DNA of 64,000 bases from Dromiciops gliroides (lineage: Eukaryota; Chordata; Mammalia; Microbiotheria; Microbiotheriidae): assembly GCF_019393635.1 (NCBI RefSeq), contig NC_057866.1, forward strand, positions 278,574,874-278,638,873, written 5' to 3'. Below, one piece after another: positions 52,440 through 63,830 of this stretch (position 1 is its first letter; the number at the start of each line of letters is the position of its first letter). The translations under genes were made by a program, and so were the position numbers. A model generated the notes under the pieces. That model was not told where the DNA came from and made no database searches. It worked only from the letters and a program-made list of their open reading frames with translations.

Positions 52440-53625
52440 TGCCATACTGACAATCACACTTCTTTCCCCCTCCTCAAGCCCTAGTCAAGCTTCCCTGCTC
52501 AGTGACAGACTCCCACTTCATTGAGAATAATGTGGCCATCTGAAGAGCACCTTCAACTACCCTCCAGCACGTCTTGGAACTTCTCAGTAGTACTCCTCCC
52601 TTCCAGTCACCCCAAACGAGGTAAAGAGCTCCTCATCCTCACTAAAGGCAATCTCCCGACCTGAACCCTTCATCCCCTTTCCCCCTTGAGGACTCTGCTT
52701 CATCAGACATCACCTTTCTCTCAAGAATATTCACTGCACCACCACCTTTCCAATGATTTCTCTCCCTCTACTCATGTGTCTACAAACACGAGTAGATCAC
52801 CCCGAGCCCAAATAAGACTTTCCTTTGCCTTCCATCTCCAGCCAATCTCTTCTCTTTCCTTCCCTTCTAATATTAACAAGGTGTCTCTACCCAAAGAACA
52901 TCCTTTCTGTCTCTCTTTAGCCTCTTATGCTGTGCTTTCACCTCTCTCACTCTAGAGAAATTCCTTTTTTGGTTAGGGTTAGGGGACAATGGCTTCCTAA
53001 TTCCCAAATTCAAATGGCTTTTATTTTTCAGTCCCTTATTTTTGCCAGGGAATATCATGCCTCCCCAGGATAAGTTGATAACCTGAAATTTCACCACCAT
53101 GCAGATTGACTCAGCTTTTGAAACTCAATACCTTCTTAATTCCCTCTGTTTCTTCTCCTCTGTGACTGGAAGGTTAAAGGGCAGAGTGAAAAACTTCTAA
53201 AACCTTCCTGTATAGAGGGCTTGGAAGTCTCCTGATAATTCTTCATTTTCCACCATTGGTTATGGTTGCTTTTGGAACATCAAGCAGAGTTCCATCTCCT
53301 GTCTCAGCTTCCTTTTGTAGATCAGCTTCCCCCATTAGATTGTAAGCTCCTTGAGGACAGGGACTGATTTTTTTTTCTTTTTTTGTATCGTTAGCATTTA
53401 ACACAGTACCTGCAACATAGTCGTAGGCTTCTGCCAGTTGCGGACGACCATGGATCAGTGCCTTAAAGAGCCACAGGCCACAGTGTGGCTGTGCAGTCTG
53501 ATATAGGAGCCGCAGTTCCTGCCACAACGAGGACATCGGAAAACTGCACTCTCTGTTGCATGACACAGTACCTGCAACATTAGTAAACACTTAATAAATG
53601 TTAATTGAATTGAATTGAATCTTCC
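52440..53625 (+). mobile_element. L2/CR1 LINE fragments
   Basis: 52440-52960 reads like a decayed LINE body ('CCAATCTCTTCTCTTTCC', 'GCTTTCACCTCTCTCACTC'). 53330-53625 is the 3' tail ('TTGTAAGCTCCTTGAGGACA', 'ACACTTAATAAATGTTAATT'), interrupted at 53419-53562. Confidence 0.55.
53419..53562 (-). mobile_element. RTE LINE 3'-end micro-insertion with 18-bp target duplication
   Basis: 144 bp between two exact copies of ACACAGTACCTGCAACAT (53401-53418 and 53563-53580). Read on the minus strand it encodes a zinc-finger-like C-terminus, CPRCGRNC...LHSHTVAC, followed by a stop and a short 3' end without poly(A). It resembles the C-terminal finger of the RTE copy at 4365-4460, but from a different subfamily. 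It is a severely 5'-truncated retrotransposition event. Confidence 0.85.
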
Positions 53626-53835
53626 TTGCCCTCTCTGTAGTACTTAACACAGAACTACCTTCTCCTTTTGGATACTCTTTCTTCCTTTGGTTTCAGAATC
53701 TTGCTTTTTCAGTTTGCTCTCCTATCTCTCTAACTGCCCCCTTTTCTGTTTTCCTTGTTGCTCTTTATTTTCTTTCTGACACTTTATAGCAGATTTGTAT
53801 CTTTTTTGTTTTGCCTGGAGAGAAGTCTATTCTCA

Positions 53836-54048
53836 TTAATGTAGACAGGTAGGTAGCAAAATGAGTGCAGGACCTGGAATTACAAAGACCTGAGTTCAAA
53901 TCCCATCTTGGATAATTACTAGCTGAGGGTTAAGTGACTTGCCCAGGGTCACACAGCTAGTAAGTGTCATGTATCTGAGCTGGATTTGAACTCAGGTCCT
54001 CCTGAATCCAGGGCCGGTGCTTTAACCACTTTGACACCTACCTGCCCC
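53836..54048. mobile_element. Two CORE-SINE halves in inverted orientation
   Basis: A plus-oriented 5' half (53836-53925, 'GACCTGAGTTCAAATCCCAT') abuts a minus-oriented copy (53926-54048, 'GTGACTTGCCCAGGGTCACA' to 'CACCTACCTGCCCC'). Confidence 0.8.
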
Positions 54049-54049
54049 A

Positions 54050-54560
54050 TGATGCAGGTATTTTTAAAAACCATACATAGACCCAATTCTCTGTAGATTC
54101 TGTCTCATTCTAGAGGTCACCACAGACAATGTCACTACAGACAACAGTGTTTCATTCCTGCTGTTATGGCCCAGCAGCTCCTTTTGGAGAAAAGAGCATG
54201 TCATTGCTAACTTTTCACCTGAGGGTTCCTTCCACATCTTTTTCTGCTATAGCCTTACCTAGCCAGCCATTTATTGTTTATTTTTGTATTATTCATAATT
54301 TTCTCTGAATGTATTTTTCCATTATGTATTTATTGAATTTATTTCCATTATGTATTTATTGAATTTCAAACTTTTTCTGACAGACTATTTCTTTCATTTG
54401 TCAAGACCACATTCAATTCCACTTCTGTCTTTTGAAGTGGTAACTTTCCCATTCATTGTTGTGTCATGCTCTCAATTCCACCTTTCAATTAATTGCTTAG
54501 TAATTAATAGCATTAACAACTCCCATTTTGAAGACTTCAGTGTTTGTGAAATGCTTTTTT
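54050..54560. other. No gene seen
   Basis: AT-rich. A 25-bp-scale tandem copy of 'CATTATGTATTTATTGAATT' occurs at 54319-54366. Confidence 0.45.
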
Positions 54561-54720
54561 CTTCTCACAGCAACCTTGTGAGCTGGGTATCACAAGTGTG
54601 ATCATCCAGTATTATAGAGAACAAAGAGGTTCTGAGAGTGGAGGTGACATCAATCACAGAGATAGAGGCTAAATTGGGCTTCTGGATCCAATCCCTGCAC
54701 TGTAACCAATAGAACCCCCT
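54560..54720 (-). mobile_element. MIR-like SINE relic
   Basis: 'TTATAGAGAACAAAGAGGTT' to 'CCAATCCCTGCACTGTAACC'. Confidence 0.45.
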
Positions 54721-54909
54721 GCCTCCCCTTGAATTAACTTACTAGAACTTTTGAGTCAGTACCTTCCCATCCTACTGTGCCCACAGGAGTGCGTAAATAG
54801 ATATTCATGTAGAAATGAACAAACTCCTTTATGTAATGTTTGTGTCAAGAAAAAAACCAGAGGGCCAAAGAATTGTAGAGCTGGAAAGCAACCAGCAATC
54901 ATCCTTTCT

Positions 54910-55150
54910 GACTTTTTTTGCAGGGCAATGAGGGTTAAGTGACTTGCCCAGGGTCACACAGCTAGTTAGTGTCAAGCATCTAAGGCCAGATTTGAACTCA
55001 GGTCCTCCTGAATCCAGGGATGGTGCTTTATCCACTGCAACATCTAGCTGCCCCCCTTTCCAACTATTTTGCAAATCAGGTAGCTGAGACTTGAAGGCAA
55101 GTGACTTGCCCAAGGTCACATGGTTAGTGGCAGAATTGGGACTAAAGTTT
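54910..55150 (-). mobile_element. CORE-SINE followed by MIR relic
   Basis: WSINE1-like reverse copy at 54910-55056, then a MIR core 'AAGTGACTTGCCCAAGGTCA' at 55060-55150. Confidence 0.85.
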
Positions 55151-55535
55151 CCTTAGTTAAAGACATTTCCCTTCAAAGAATTTTCTAACTTTTAAAGGAA
55201 TAAAAAATTATTCAAGTCTGAAGTAAGATAGGATCAAGTTGTTATATTTCTCAGGTAGAGGGGAGTCAGAGGCTGGAGGTTCTCCTGAGCTGAGGAGTCC
55301 TGTGTTGCAAAGGGTGATGCCCATAGGGTGTTTGTACTAAGTTTAGCACTAATATGGTGAGGCTCCAGGAGTGGGGGGCAACCAGGCTACCTAAGGAGGG
55401 ATGAATAATCATAGGTTAGAAACAGAGAATATCAAAGTCCCCAGCTCAATCAGTAGTTCAATTGGGCCCTTGAGTACTCCCTGTATTTCTGCTCTGAGTA
55501 AGACGGGGGAGACCCAGCTTTTTTTTTTTTTGCTT
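55151..55535. other. No gene seen
   Basis: Unassigned. T13 at about 55519-55531. Confidence 0.4.
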
Positions 55536-55539
55536 GAAG

Positions 55540-56364
55540 TGTGAGCTGCCTATAGAGAAGCTGTCATGAGAAATTGTGGACAATGGCTTGGAAGCTAATA
55601 GGGGAAAGTATAAGGTGATGAATGTGAGAAGAAAGAATCAAGGGGACTTCAACCTCCGCCATTCCTTGATATAACTTATTCATTGTTTTAAAGTGTAAGC
55701 TCCTAGCTGCCTCACCAGTCTGTAAACTGGCTGGGGGGGATTTGAAAAGATCCCCCAGGTTCGTTAAGCCCCTTGTGGGCCAATCTGTAAGGGCCTGCCC
55801 CCTCCCCAACTGCTTCTCCCAGACTTACAAGAAATGAGATTAAAAAGCCTCCTTTCAATAAAAGCAAAAAACACAGGGTTTATTGATGTGGAATAAATGT
55901 AGAAATAAGGACAAAGTGGGACATACGACTTGTAAACTGCCCTATCTCCTTGCGCGTCTCTCGTCTGCTGCCATGAACTCTTTTCATATCCTCCATTTCC
56001 GTCGCTCCCCTCAGTTGCTCTCCTCTACCATTCCCCTTTACTGTCTCTACCCCTCAGAATCAAAAAACCTTCTCTCACAGGAAACTCGGGCCAACTGCCC
56101 ACACACCCCAAACTAATTTGCTGGCACCCCCAGGGGAGGTGCCCAAGGGCCGCTGGGGCATGGAGTTTCCATGAGTACCCCTGCTTGGTGGAACAAGCTG
56201 GCACTTGAGACCTCCGTGTGTACCCCCAGATGGGTGGAAGGACCTGGGGCATGCCCAGGTTTTCTGTGCATATGCCCGCTGGGCAGAGGAAGCCATACAG
56301 GGTGCTCCTGATGCTTTCTAATTTTAGCCAAAAATGGGGTCCCAAATTGCATTCAGTTCTTACA
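55540..56364. mobile_element. Probable solo LTR
   Basis: Plus-strand ends TGTGAGCTGCC and TCAGTTCTTACA lie next to GAAG (55536-55539) and AAAG (56365-56368), a possible 4-bp duplication with one change. It contains 'TTTCAATAAAAGC' and, on the other strand, 'CAATAAACCC', so I leave the orientation open. It has long composition-biased segments but no retroviral gene. Confidence 0.5.
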
Positions 56365-58015
56365 AAAGTCAGACCATTTACATGTAATTGGGGAAAAATG
56401 AATATTATTCAAATTAAAGACAGGCCTTTTAGCAGGTTGATGGATTCGTATTTGTTATTTGGACTAAAGCTTCCTGTCTTCCAACACATAGGAACCAGCA
56501 ATGCTTCGGGAAGGAGACATAGCTCATGAGCTCTCTATTAGTGGGGCGTGACTTGCAGCCACCAGCTTTGTTTTCTTTTGTTTCACCTTTTCCTGGTAAC
56601 TTCTTGAAGAGATAACACCAAGGTTGCCAGGTCTAAGATTTATCTCATCCTGAAAACTGTCCTGACTAGTGGGATTTTCCTCTAAAGGTGTCAGGCAGAT
56701 AGTCCGCCCCCCCCCCCCTAGTTGGGATAAAAAAGGAAAATCAAATGGAATAACTAGGTCATCTCCAGTACTCACATTCTCCTGGGGTGAGAGAAAGAAA
56801 GTGTTCTGGAGCCCAAGAAGGAGGCTTTCTCTTCTAATAGTGAGCTCCCACATTGAAAGAAATAGAAAAAAACCCACTTGAATTTAGGAATCATTTCTTC
56901 AAAAACAGAGATTAGGTTAAAAACAAAGATGCAGAAGGGACTGACAATTGCATCCTAAGGATTCAAGTTTAACATAAGGTCATATGCCCTCACAAAGCTA
57001 TGGCCTGATTTTATGACTTTCTCATGGGGTCTGGGAGAGTCACCACCCTGCTGCTGTGGCATTCCCCAGTCCAAGCAAAGGGATGGGGATCAATTCTGAG
57101 ATTCTCAGCAAGTGTCTCCCTGGCTAAATCCCTGTCCAAAACCTGAAGTTCCCTTGCATGTAGGACTTGTTAAAGAGGGTCTAAGTTTGTCTATTTCATC
57201 ATTACCAGGCTGAAAAAGAAATCACAGGCAAACAATGGTCTGTATGAAACTTTTAGTTAGAATGGAAATAAAGCAATGGAGACATTACCAGCCATGTCCC
57301 CACTGAGTACCATCGCATTCCTTCTTTTCCAGCATAGTCTGGGGAAAAGCTTTTCCCCCTCCTGGGGCCCATTTCCAAAATGGGGAACCAAGAGGAAACC
57401 CTTACAGCCTCAGGGTGCTTGGGCACAAAGCCCTGGCTCCACACTTCATGAATCAGGCTAGCATTCATCCTCTGCTTGCTCACCACCTGGTGTCAGCAGC
57501 TAATGGTGCCCATGCCAGGGCTAGGTCATGATTCTCACTCTTGTTCCTTTCTTACATCTCTCCTCGAAGCCTGCACATGGCACTGGTGGATTGTGGTGGA
57601 TTTTGCAGCACTGCTGTCTCATATTCTCCATGTTGCTTATTCTGTAGTCAGATTGTCTTGTCCTACTGGGTAGGACATTCCTGGTCTCGTTCCTGGTGGG
57701 GGCCACGATTTAGGATTTGGTGCTGGGCCTGTGTACATGGCTTGTGTTTTTCATTTCTTTTCCCATGTCCTGAACATGACAAAAGTCCCTGCCTTGCAGA
57801 CACATAACTCAAAGGAATTGAAGACTTGGTTCTCTCATAATCAAGGCTGTTTCTTGGGGTCTGAGTCCTCATGGGAAGTATAATAGTTCATGAAAGACTG
57901 GACCAGTGCCTGTCACACAGCATACTGGGAAATGTCTTGACCTAATGTCTTGACCTTGTCCAGCCTCTGCTATAGCTTGCCAAAATCAAGGCAGATAATA
58001 TTTGCAAAAGGCTTG
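56365..58015. other. No gene seen
   Basis: About 1.65 kb, the longest stretch of the right half without a recognised repeat apart from C13 at 56706-56718. Open frames are short. Confidence 0.45.
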
Positions 58016-58194
58016 TCATAATTACTGGCCCATAGTAGGTGCTATGTAAATAGTAGCTACTATTATTATAATCATTATCATCATCATGCTTATTAGAATT
58101 ACCCTGGTAATACTATTTCAAAATGTTATTCATTGGGGAGTATGCATTTGATAATTAAAGATACTGAGAATGGTATAAAAGTTTACAAAAGAAC

Positions 58195-58480
58195 TTATGG
58201 GCAGTTAGGTGGTGTAAGTAGGTTGAACTCTGGGCTTGGGGGCTTGAAAGACCTCAGTTCAAATTCAGCCTCAGATATTAAAATAGATGCGTAATCCTAG
58301 GCAAATCATTTAACCATTATCTGCCTCACTTGCCCCTTCTGTAAAATGGGGATGATGATAACACCTACCCCCCAGGCTTGTTTTAAGGATCAAATGATAT
58401 TAGATCTGAGAAGCAGTTTTCAAACCTTGAGACACTCTCTAGGAATGCTAGCTATGATGAAGATGATGTCCTTAATAATA
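58195..58480 (+). mobile_element. MIR/WSINE-like SINE relic
   Basis: 'GGGCAGTTAGGTGGTGTAAG' to 'CCTTCTGTAAAATGGGGATG' and a MIR-type end. Confidence 0.65.
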
Positions 58481-58836
58481 GAAGGCATCATAGATAACTC
58501 TGATCCAGAGGTAATATTGCAGTTTTCAACTGCTGCCATCTGTTTGCCCAGGAAGACCTACTTACCAGTCAGCTTGTCTTCAACAGCTCTAAAAGTCTAG
58601 GGCGAATGTTGACTTGCTGACTTCATGTTGTTCAGAGACACAACAGAAGCCAACACATTGGTGACTTTTCAAGGTGCCTCTATCTAGAGTATGTTCTTTA
58701 AGATCGTCTGGATGCCCTCAAGGCTGCTGCAGGGAAAGATTTGAAAGTCAGAGATATAACTGCCTATGTTTTGCTTGATCTCTAAGGAGAGTGGGGAGTA
58801 CAATTCAGTAAGTCTCCTCCTATTGTTAACTTGCCA

Positions 58837-58925
58837 CTAAACACTTGACACTTACTAGCTGTGTGACTCCGGGCAAGTCACCTAACCCTTGTTGCCCCGA
58901 AAAAACAAACAAACAACCCCCCAAA
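58837..58925 (+). mobile_element. CORE-SINE 3' fragment
   Basis: 'CTAAACACTTGACACTTACT' then core and an AAACAAAC tail. The head is missing, which is unusual because SINE truncation usually removes the 5' end together with more of the core. Confidence 0.75.
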
Positions 58926-59256
58926 ACCCAACTACTTCTCAATTGCAGGCAAGCCAGTATGAGCAAATTTCTGTATTGAGGGAAATGTTTGTATTTTATT
59001 TTCGCTCTAAATTTGAAGTAAATATTGTTTTGTAAAAGCTAATCCATGTTGAGTGCTTAAACAGAACAGAACTGGAGTGCCACCCACTGATGCCTAACAA
59101 TGGTGAAACACTTCTGGTGGGGTCTCAAGCTTACACCAGTAGAAAAGAGACACCCCTATTCCTCAGGGTATCCTAGAACTCACTCTGAGAGGGAATCTGG
59201 CTGTGGAAGAGAGAGCCAGAGTAGGTCACCTTTGTGAGGTTTGGGGGAGGCAGTTG
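58926..59256. other. No gene seen
   Basis: Unassigned. Confidence 0.4.
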
Positions 59257-59260
59257 GTTT

Positions 59261-59570
59261 TGTTTATTTAAAATATTGAGGGGCTAGGTGTTTCTGTCTA
59301 GATTATTGGGGAACTAGGCTGGGGTTTCTAAAATATTGCTGCTTATAAATTAATGGCTATTGAACCCATTTAGATAGTAAGAATTTATTAAAGTATATTA
59401 AATACTAGAAGAGCATTGACTGTGTGACAGTTAACTCAAGCTGAACCCCCCCCCCCATCCCAGCACCATATTTCTAAGAGAAAGAGCACATGGCTTCACA
59501 CCCTACATTACCTAATGAGGAGAATGCTCACCAGTTCAAAGATGTTGCTTGCTAGGAGCCTCCTCTGCTC

Positions 59571-59601
<31 letters not shown>

Positions 59602-59986
59602 GTTTTTTGCACTTTTATCCTCTTTTGATAGGGGCATGTTGATAAACCATGATCAAAGCTAATTGGCTAGCATCATTCAATTCCATTGATTGATGTGACT
59701 TGAGGGTGGTCCATATTCAAATGAGTTTTACCTATGACCTAATGGGGAAGTGTGCAAAAAGACCATCTCTGAAGGGCAAGGCAAATGAAGTCCAGGTGTG
59801 ACTAATCTCATCTAGTCAATCTCCATTTTTATTGGTCCACCCATGGGTTCCTGGGCTGGTCCCAAAAGGGATTAACTACAGTTTCTAAGAAGTATGCTTT
59901 CTGAAGTTGGGGGTGAAGAGAAAGCTGACTAGGACTGGGTCCCTGTGTCCCTCAAGAAGTCCATTATTAATAATTATTTTCTCACA
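59261..59986 (-). mobile_element. Solo LTR, GTTT target duplication
   Basis: Plus-strand ends are TGTTTATTTAAA and ATTTTCTCACA, flanked by GTTT at 59257-59260 and 59987-59990. Same family as 51494-52186, with an internal C10 run and a (GTTTT)n stretch at 59569-59607. No internal genes. Confidence 0.85.
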
Positions 59987-60204
59987 GTTTCTACATATTG
60001 TTGTTCCCACTACATTTTTATTTTGAGCTGCAGCCTGATTGTCAGATGAGTCTTCATCTTAGCTTCCACTGGTCTGGGTGCAGAAGATCACTCCTGAAAG
60101 TCACTCCTTGCTCCTCAGGGAATCAATGCTGCCCTATCTCTGGAACCCAGATTGTAGAACATTGGGATGTAAGGGTGCCACCCCCCCCTTTTGAGACTAC
60201 CTCC

Positions 60205-60370
60205 CTTCTTTTCACCTAGAATGGAAAAGAGAATGACTAATATGGTGATGCTTTACATAATTGCACATGTATACCCCATATCTAATTGTTTATCACCTCA
60301 GGGACGGGAAGAGAGGGAGGGAAGGAGGGATAGAATTTGGAACTCAAAACTTTAAGTAAAAATGTTTATT
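60205..60370 (+). mobile_element. L1/HAL1-type extreme 3' end
   Basis: 'GAATGACTAATATGGTGATG', 'GCACATGTATACCCCATATC' and 'GGGAAGAGAGGGAGGGAAGG' follow the same order as 44430-44560. Confidence 0.65.
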
Positions 60371-61295
60371 TAGAATGGAAGATAGAGATAATTCAGAGGT
60401 CAAGGGCTAGGACCCATTTCTTTGGAGCCAGATGGACTCAGAGGGAAGAAACCCCATGGCCTCTTCTCTTATAGCCTGGTCTTTCTCCAGATGCCATGGG
60501 CAAGGCAATCACACCACTAGGAACAGAGTGGCTTAAAGGACTAAGCTGCAAGAGTGATAGGGGAAAGCAGGCTTCACAGTCAAAGAACCTCCCATTCACC
60601 ATGTGGTTAGCCAGTCATGCCCCAGTCCAGGGTGGCTCTCCATTCTCCAATCTCTCCAATGCTTATCTTTCATTAGGATAATTCTACAAGCAGGCTCCCA
60701 GACTCTCCAATTGGAGAGTCCTATCACCTGAACAAGCAGATTGAGTCTACCTGTGCACCAGATCCAGGTTACCTAGGAAGGGTAGAGCCTGAGGTACTTT
60801 AATTCCTCACTGCTGTTTCCTTTGTGCAGACAAAAATACACGATCAGGGTTCAGCACAAAGCATGAAGAGGTAGAAATGCTGAAAAAATTTTGGACCTAG
60901 GACTCTTGGGACAGGAAATGGGCTTGGGATTCCATTGGGAATCAGGGAAAACCAAAGCTCCCACAGTAGGTAATATTCTCCCGCCTTGGATTTCTTTTCT
61001 TGGTACAGAACTCCAACCTGAATGGAGTCCAGGCATCGTCAAGGTAAAAGGATTTAACAGCCACCTCTAAGTAGACTTTGCTGCCATCATTGGTCCTGCT
61101 GTTTCCTCTAACCTTGACTCTCCCACATCCCTCTTTTGCAGCTTCCTCTCCCTTCAAACACTCTTGATCTCCTGAGCTGATTCTAACCTGCTTTTCAAAG
61201 AAGGTGAGCAGGGGAGCTTCTTATAGGAACAGAAAGGCAATATTTCCATTGGAGTGATTAGCTGGTTAATTGCTCTAGTAAAAATTTCATTGGTA
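60371..61295. other. No gene or repeat recognised
   Basis: About 0.9 kb. No coding signal. Confidence 0.4.
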
Positions 61296-61299
61296 CCTA

Positions 61300-61460
61300 A
61301 GGAACCTTTGAGAATAACTTATCCAACCTCTTCATTTTTAGGAAACTGAAGACCAGAGTGGAAAGATAACTTGCTCAAGGTCATAGAGCTCATACATAAC
61401 ACAGATTACATTTGGACAGAGCTCCTCTGTTTCCAAATACAGTGCTCTGTTCACTAGGTG
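61300..61460 (-). mobile_element. MIR-like SINE relic
   Basis: 'GGAAACTGAAGACCAGAGTG' and 'AACTTGCTCAAGGTCATAGA'. Confidence 0.6.
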
Positions 61461-61591
61461 GCACCATATTGATTCTTCCATTGACCTTTTATATCATTTG
61501 GCCATTCTGACACTACCCAACCTCTTCTATTTCCAAGCTCATGAAGCTACTTGTGGGACAATATACCAAGAAGTAGACCACTATTCACTTC

Positions 61592-61742
61592 CTTTTTTTT
61601 TTTTTTTGCTGGGCAATTGGGGTTAAGTGACTTGCCCAGGGTCACACAGCTAGTAAGTGTCAAGTGTTTGAGGCCAGATTTGAACTCAGGCCCTCCTGAA
61701 TCCAGGTCTGGTGCTCTATCCACTGTGCCACCTAGCTGTCCC
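61592..61742 (-). mobile_element. CORE-SINE (WSINE1-like)
   Basis: Reverse copy. 'CACTATTCACTTCC' before and 'CACTATTTACTTCC' after. Confidence 0.93.
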
Positions 61743-61759
61743 ACACTATTTACTTCCAA

Positions 61760-62150
61760 AGAAGACTCCCAACTAAGACTATTGATTAAAGAAATTCAGA
61801 TTAAAACAGCTCTGAAGTACCACCTGACACTTATTATACATTCCAAATGCTGGATGGAATGAGGGAAAACTAGATACACTGACAAACTGTTGGTGGAATA
61901 GTGAACTAGTCTGACCATTCTGGAGAACAATTTGGAACTCTCCCCAAAGGACTATAAAACTGTTCATACCCTTTGACCCAGCAATACCACTACAAGGTCT
62001 GTATCCCAAAGGGATAAAAAGTACCTATGTGTACAAAAATATTTATAGCAGCTTTTTCTTTTTCTGGCAAAGAATGGGAAATTGAGGGGATGCTCACCTG
62101 TTGGGGAATGGTTAAACAAGTTGTGGCCTATTATAGTGATATAGCATTAT
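61760..62150 (+). mobile_element. L1/HAL1-type 3' region
   Basis: 'CCATTCTGGAGAACAATTTG', 'CTTTGACCCAGCAATACCAC' and 'ACAAAAATATTTATAGCAGC', as at 43700-43870. Confidence 0.75.
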
Positions 62151-62159
62151 TGTGCAAGA

Positions 62160-62263
62160 CTCTTCCTTCCTTCCTTCCTTCCTTCCTTCCTTCCTTCCTT
62201 CCTTCCTTCCTTCCTTCCTTCCTTCCTTCCTTCCTTCCTTCCTTCCTTCCTTCCTTCCTTCCT

Positions 62264-62345
<82 letters not shown>

Positions 62346-62360
62346 TTTCTTCCTTTCTTG
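62160..62360. repeat. (CCTT)n then (CTTT)n microsatellite
   Basis: About 105 bp of CCTT and about 90 bp of CTTT. It directly adjoins the tail side of the SINE that follows. Confidence 0.96.
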
Positions 62361-62482
62361 GCAATTGGGGTTCAATGACTTGTCCAGGGCCACATAGCTA
62401 GTAAGTATGAGGCTGGAGTAGAACTCAGGTCCTTCTGACTCCAGTGCCTGTGCTCTATCTCCTGCCCCACATAGGTGCCCTG
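62359..62482 (-). mobile_element. CORE-SINE whose tail became the microsatellite
   Basis: 'GGCAATTGGGGTTCAATGAC' core and a degraded head. The position where other copies have a T-rich tail is occupied by the (CTTT/CCTT)n array. Confidence 0.8.
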
Positions 62483-62920
62483 AGTTAGAATTTTTCAATT
62501 TAACCCTTGATTCAGAGTCTCTCCACAGCTCACATAGGCTTACTCTAAGCCTGGGGTCTGACTTCCCAGGTGGTCATTATTTCTCTTTGGCTTGTTGTCC
62601 CCAGTTGGAGCTACTCCAGGAAAGTGCCCTAATAGACTCACATCTAGTTTCCTTCAAATGTGACTAAGAGAGGCTCATAACTCCCATGTAAGACTCAAAC
62701 TTCTTTATACATATTGGGTTAGATAGCTTTCATTTCATACCACAGAAAATACTCAAAATGCAAAGGATTCCAAAACAGATCAAGAAAATACCTCAAACAC
62801 TTAAGTCATCTATAAGTTCTGTCATCCTTCTCAAGGAGGGGAATGGAACATAGGATTGTTATCCGTGCAGCACCGAGGTATTCCAGTGAAAACCCTCTCA
62901 CCTCAAAGGTCAGTCCATTG
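62483..62920. other. No gene seen
   Basis: Unassigned. Confidence 0.4.
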
Positions 62921-62924
62921 TCAG

Positions 62925-63270
62925 TCATTCAACCAACAAACATTTATTAAGCACTTGCTAAATGCCAAGCACTGTGCTAAGTGCCATTAATACAACAAAA
63001 GTCAAAGAATAGTCCCTACTTTCTGGGAGCTTGTAGTCTAATGGGGAAGAGAGTATGGAAGCAGTTAGATAGTACAGACCTAGATTCAGGAAAACCTGAG
63101 TTTAAATATGGCCTCAGGTACTTCCTAGCTCAGTTTCCTCATCTGGAAAAACAGGATAATGATTGCACCTATGGTCCAGGATTGTTGTGATGATTAAATG
63201 GATTAATAACAGGTATTACCTGTAAAGTGCTTGGCACACAGTAAACATTATATAACTGTTAATTATTATT
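62925..63270. mobile_element. L2-type tail (-) followed by MIR-like SINE (+)
   Basis: 62925-63050 'AACATTTATTAAGCACTTGC' with 'TGGGAGCTTGTAGTCTAATG'. Then 63055-63270 'CAGGAAAACCTGAGTTTAAA' to 'GTAAAGTGCTTGGCACACAG'. Confidence 0.65.
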
Positions 63271-63324
63271 ACTATGTAAATATTTAATATTTTGTTGGTT
63301 GTCTATACTTTAAAAAAGTGTGTC

Positions 63325-63445
63325 CTTTTTACTTTCAGAGAGCCAGTTGTGCAACTCTCCTTCACTTCAATTCAATTCATGTGTAAGTCAAGATATCACC
63401 TGGGGTGCTACTGGTCCTCTTCAAAAACAAAGGACAAACAACAGC
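63325..63445 (+). mobile_element. RTE-derived tail
   Basis: 'CAAGATATCACCTGGGGTGC' to 'ACAAAGGACAAACAACA'. Confidence 0.7.
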
Positions 63446-63611
63446 ATCCTCTGGGACCATGGAAAAGTGAATACATATTGAACTCTGCCACATTCTTCTC
63501 CCCGGAACTGCTGGTTAAGGGGTAAAAATGCTCAAGGCCACAAGACCTAAGTCTTCCTGTCTCCCCTTCACTTCTCTCCTTCTCTCCCCACCCCCATCCC
63601 TCTAGAACATA

Positions 63612-63830
63612 AGCGGGGAGAGAGGGGGAGAGAGAAGAAGAGAGAGACAGAGAGAGACAGAAACAGAGACAGAGAGAAGGGAGAGCAACACAGAGAGAGA
63701 GACAAAGAGACAGAAACAGAGAGAGAGAGAGAGAAGGGAGAGAGACAGAGAGAGACAGAGACAGAAACAGAGTGAGATAGAGAGTGAGAGAGACAGAGAG
63801 AGACAGAGAGAGAAGGGGGGGGAGAGAAGG
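63612..63830. repeat. (GAGA/CAGAGA)n low-complexity tract
   Basis: About 220 bp of purine-rich repeats with CAGA and AACA interruptions. It gives false Ser/Leu-rich frames on the minus strand. Confidence 0.95.

Noticed and set aside
51494-59986. A provirus bounded by the two related LTRs
   Set aside because: Each LTR has its own different target duplication, and the DNA between contains SINEs, L2 and another LTR, not gag/pol/env.
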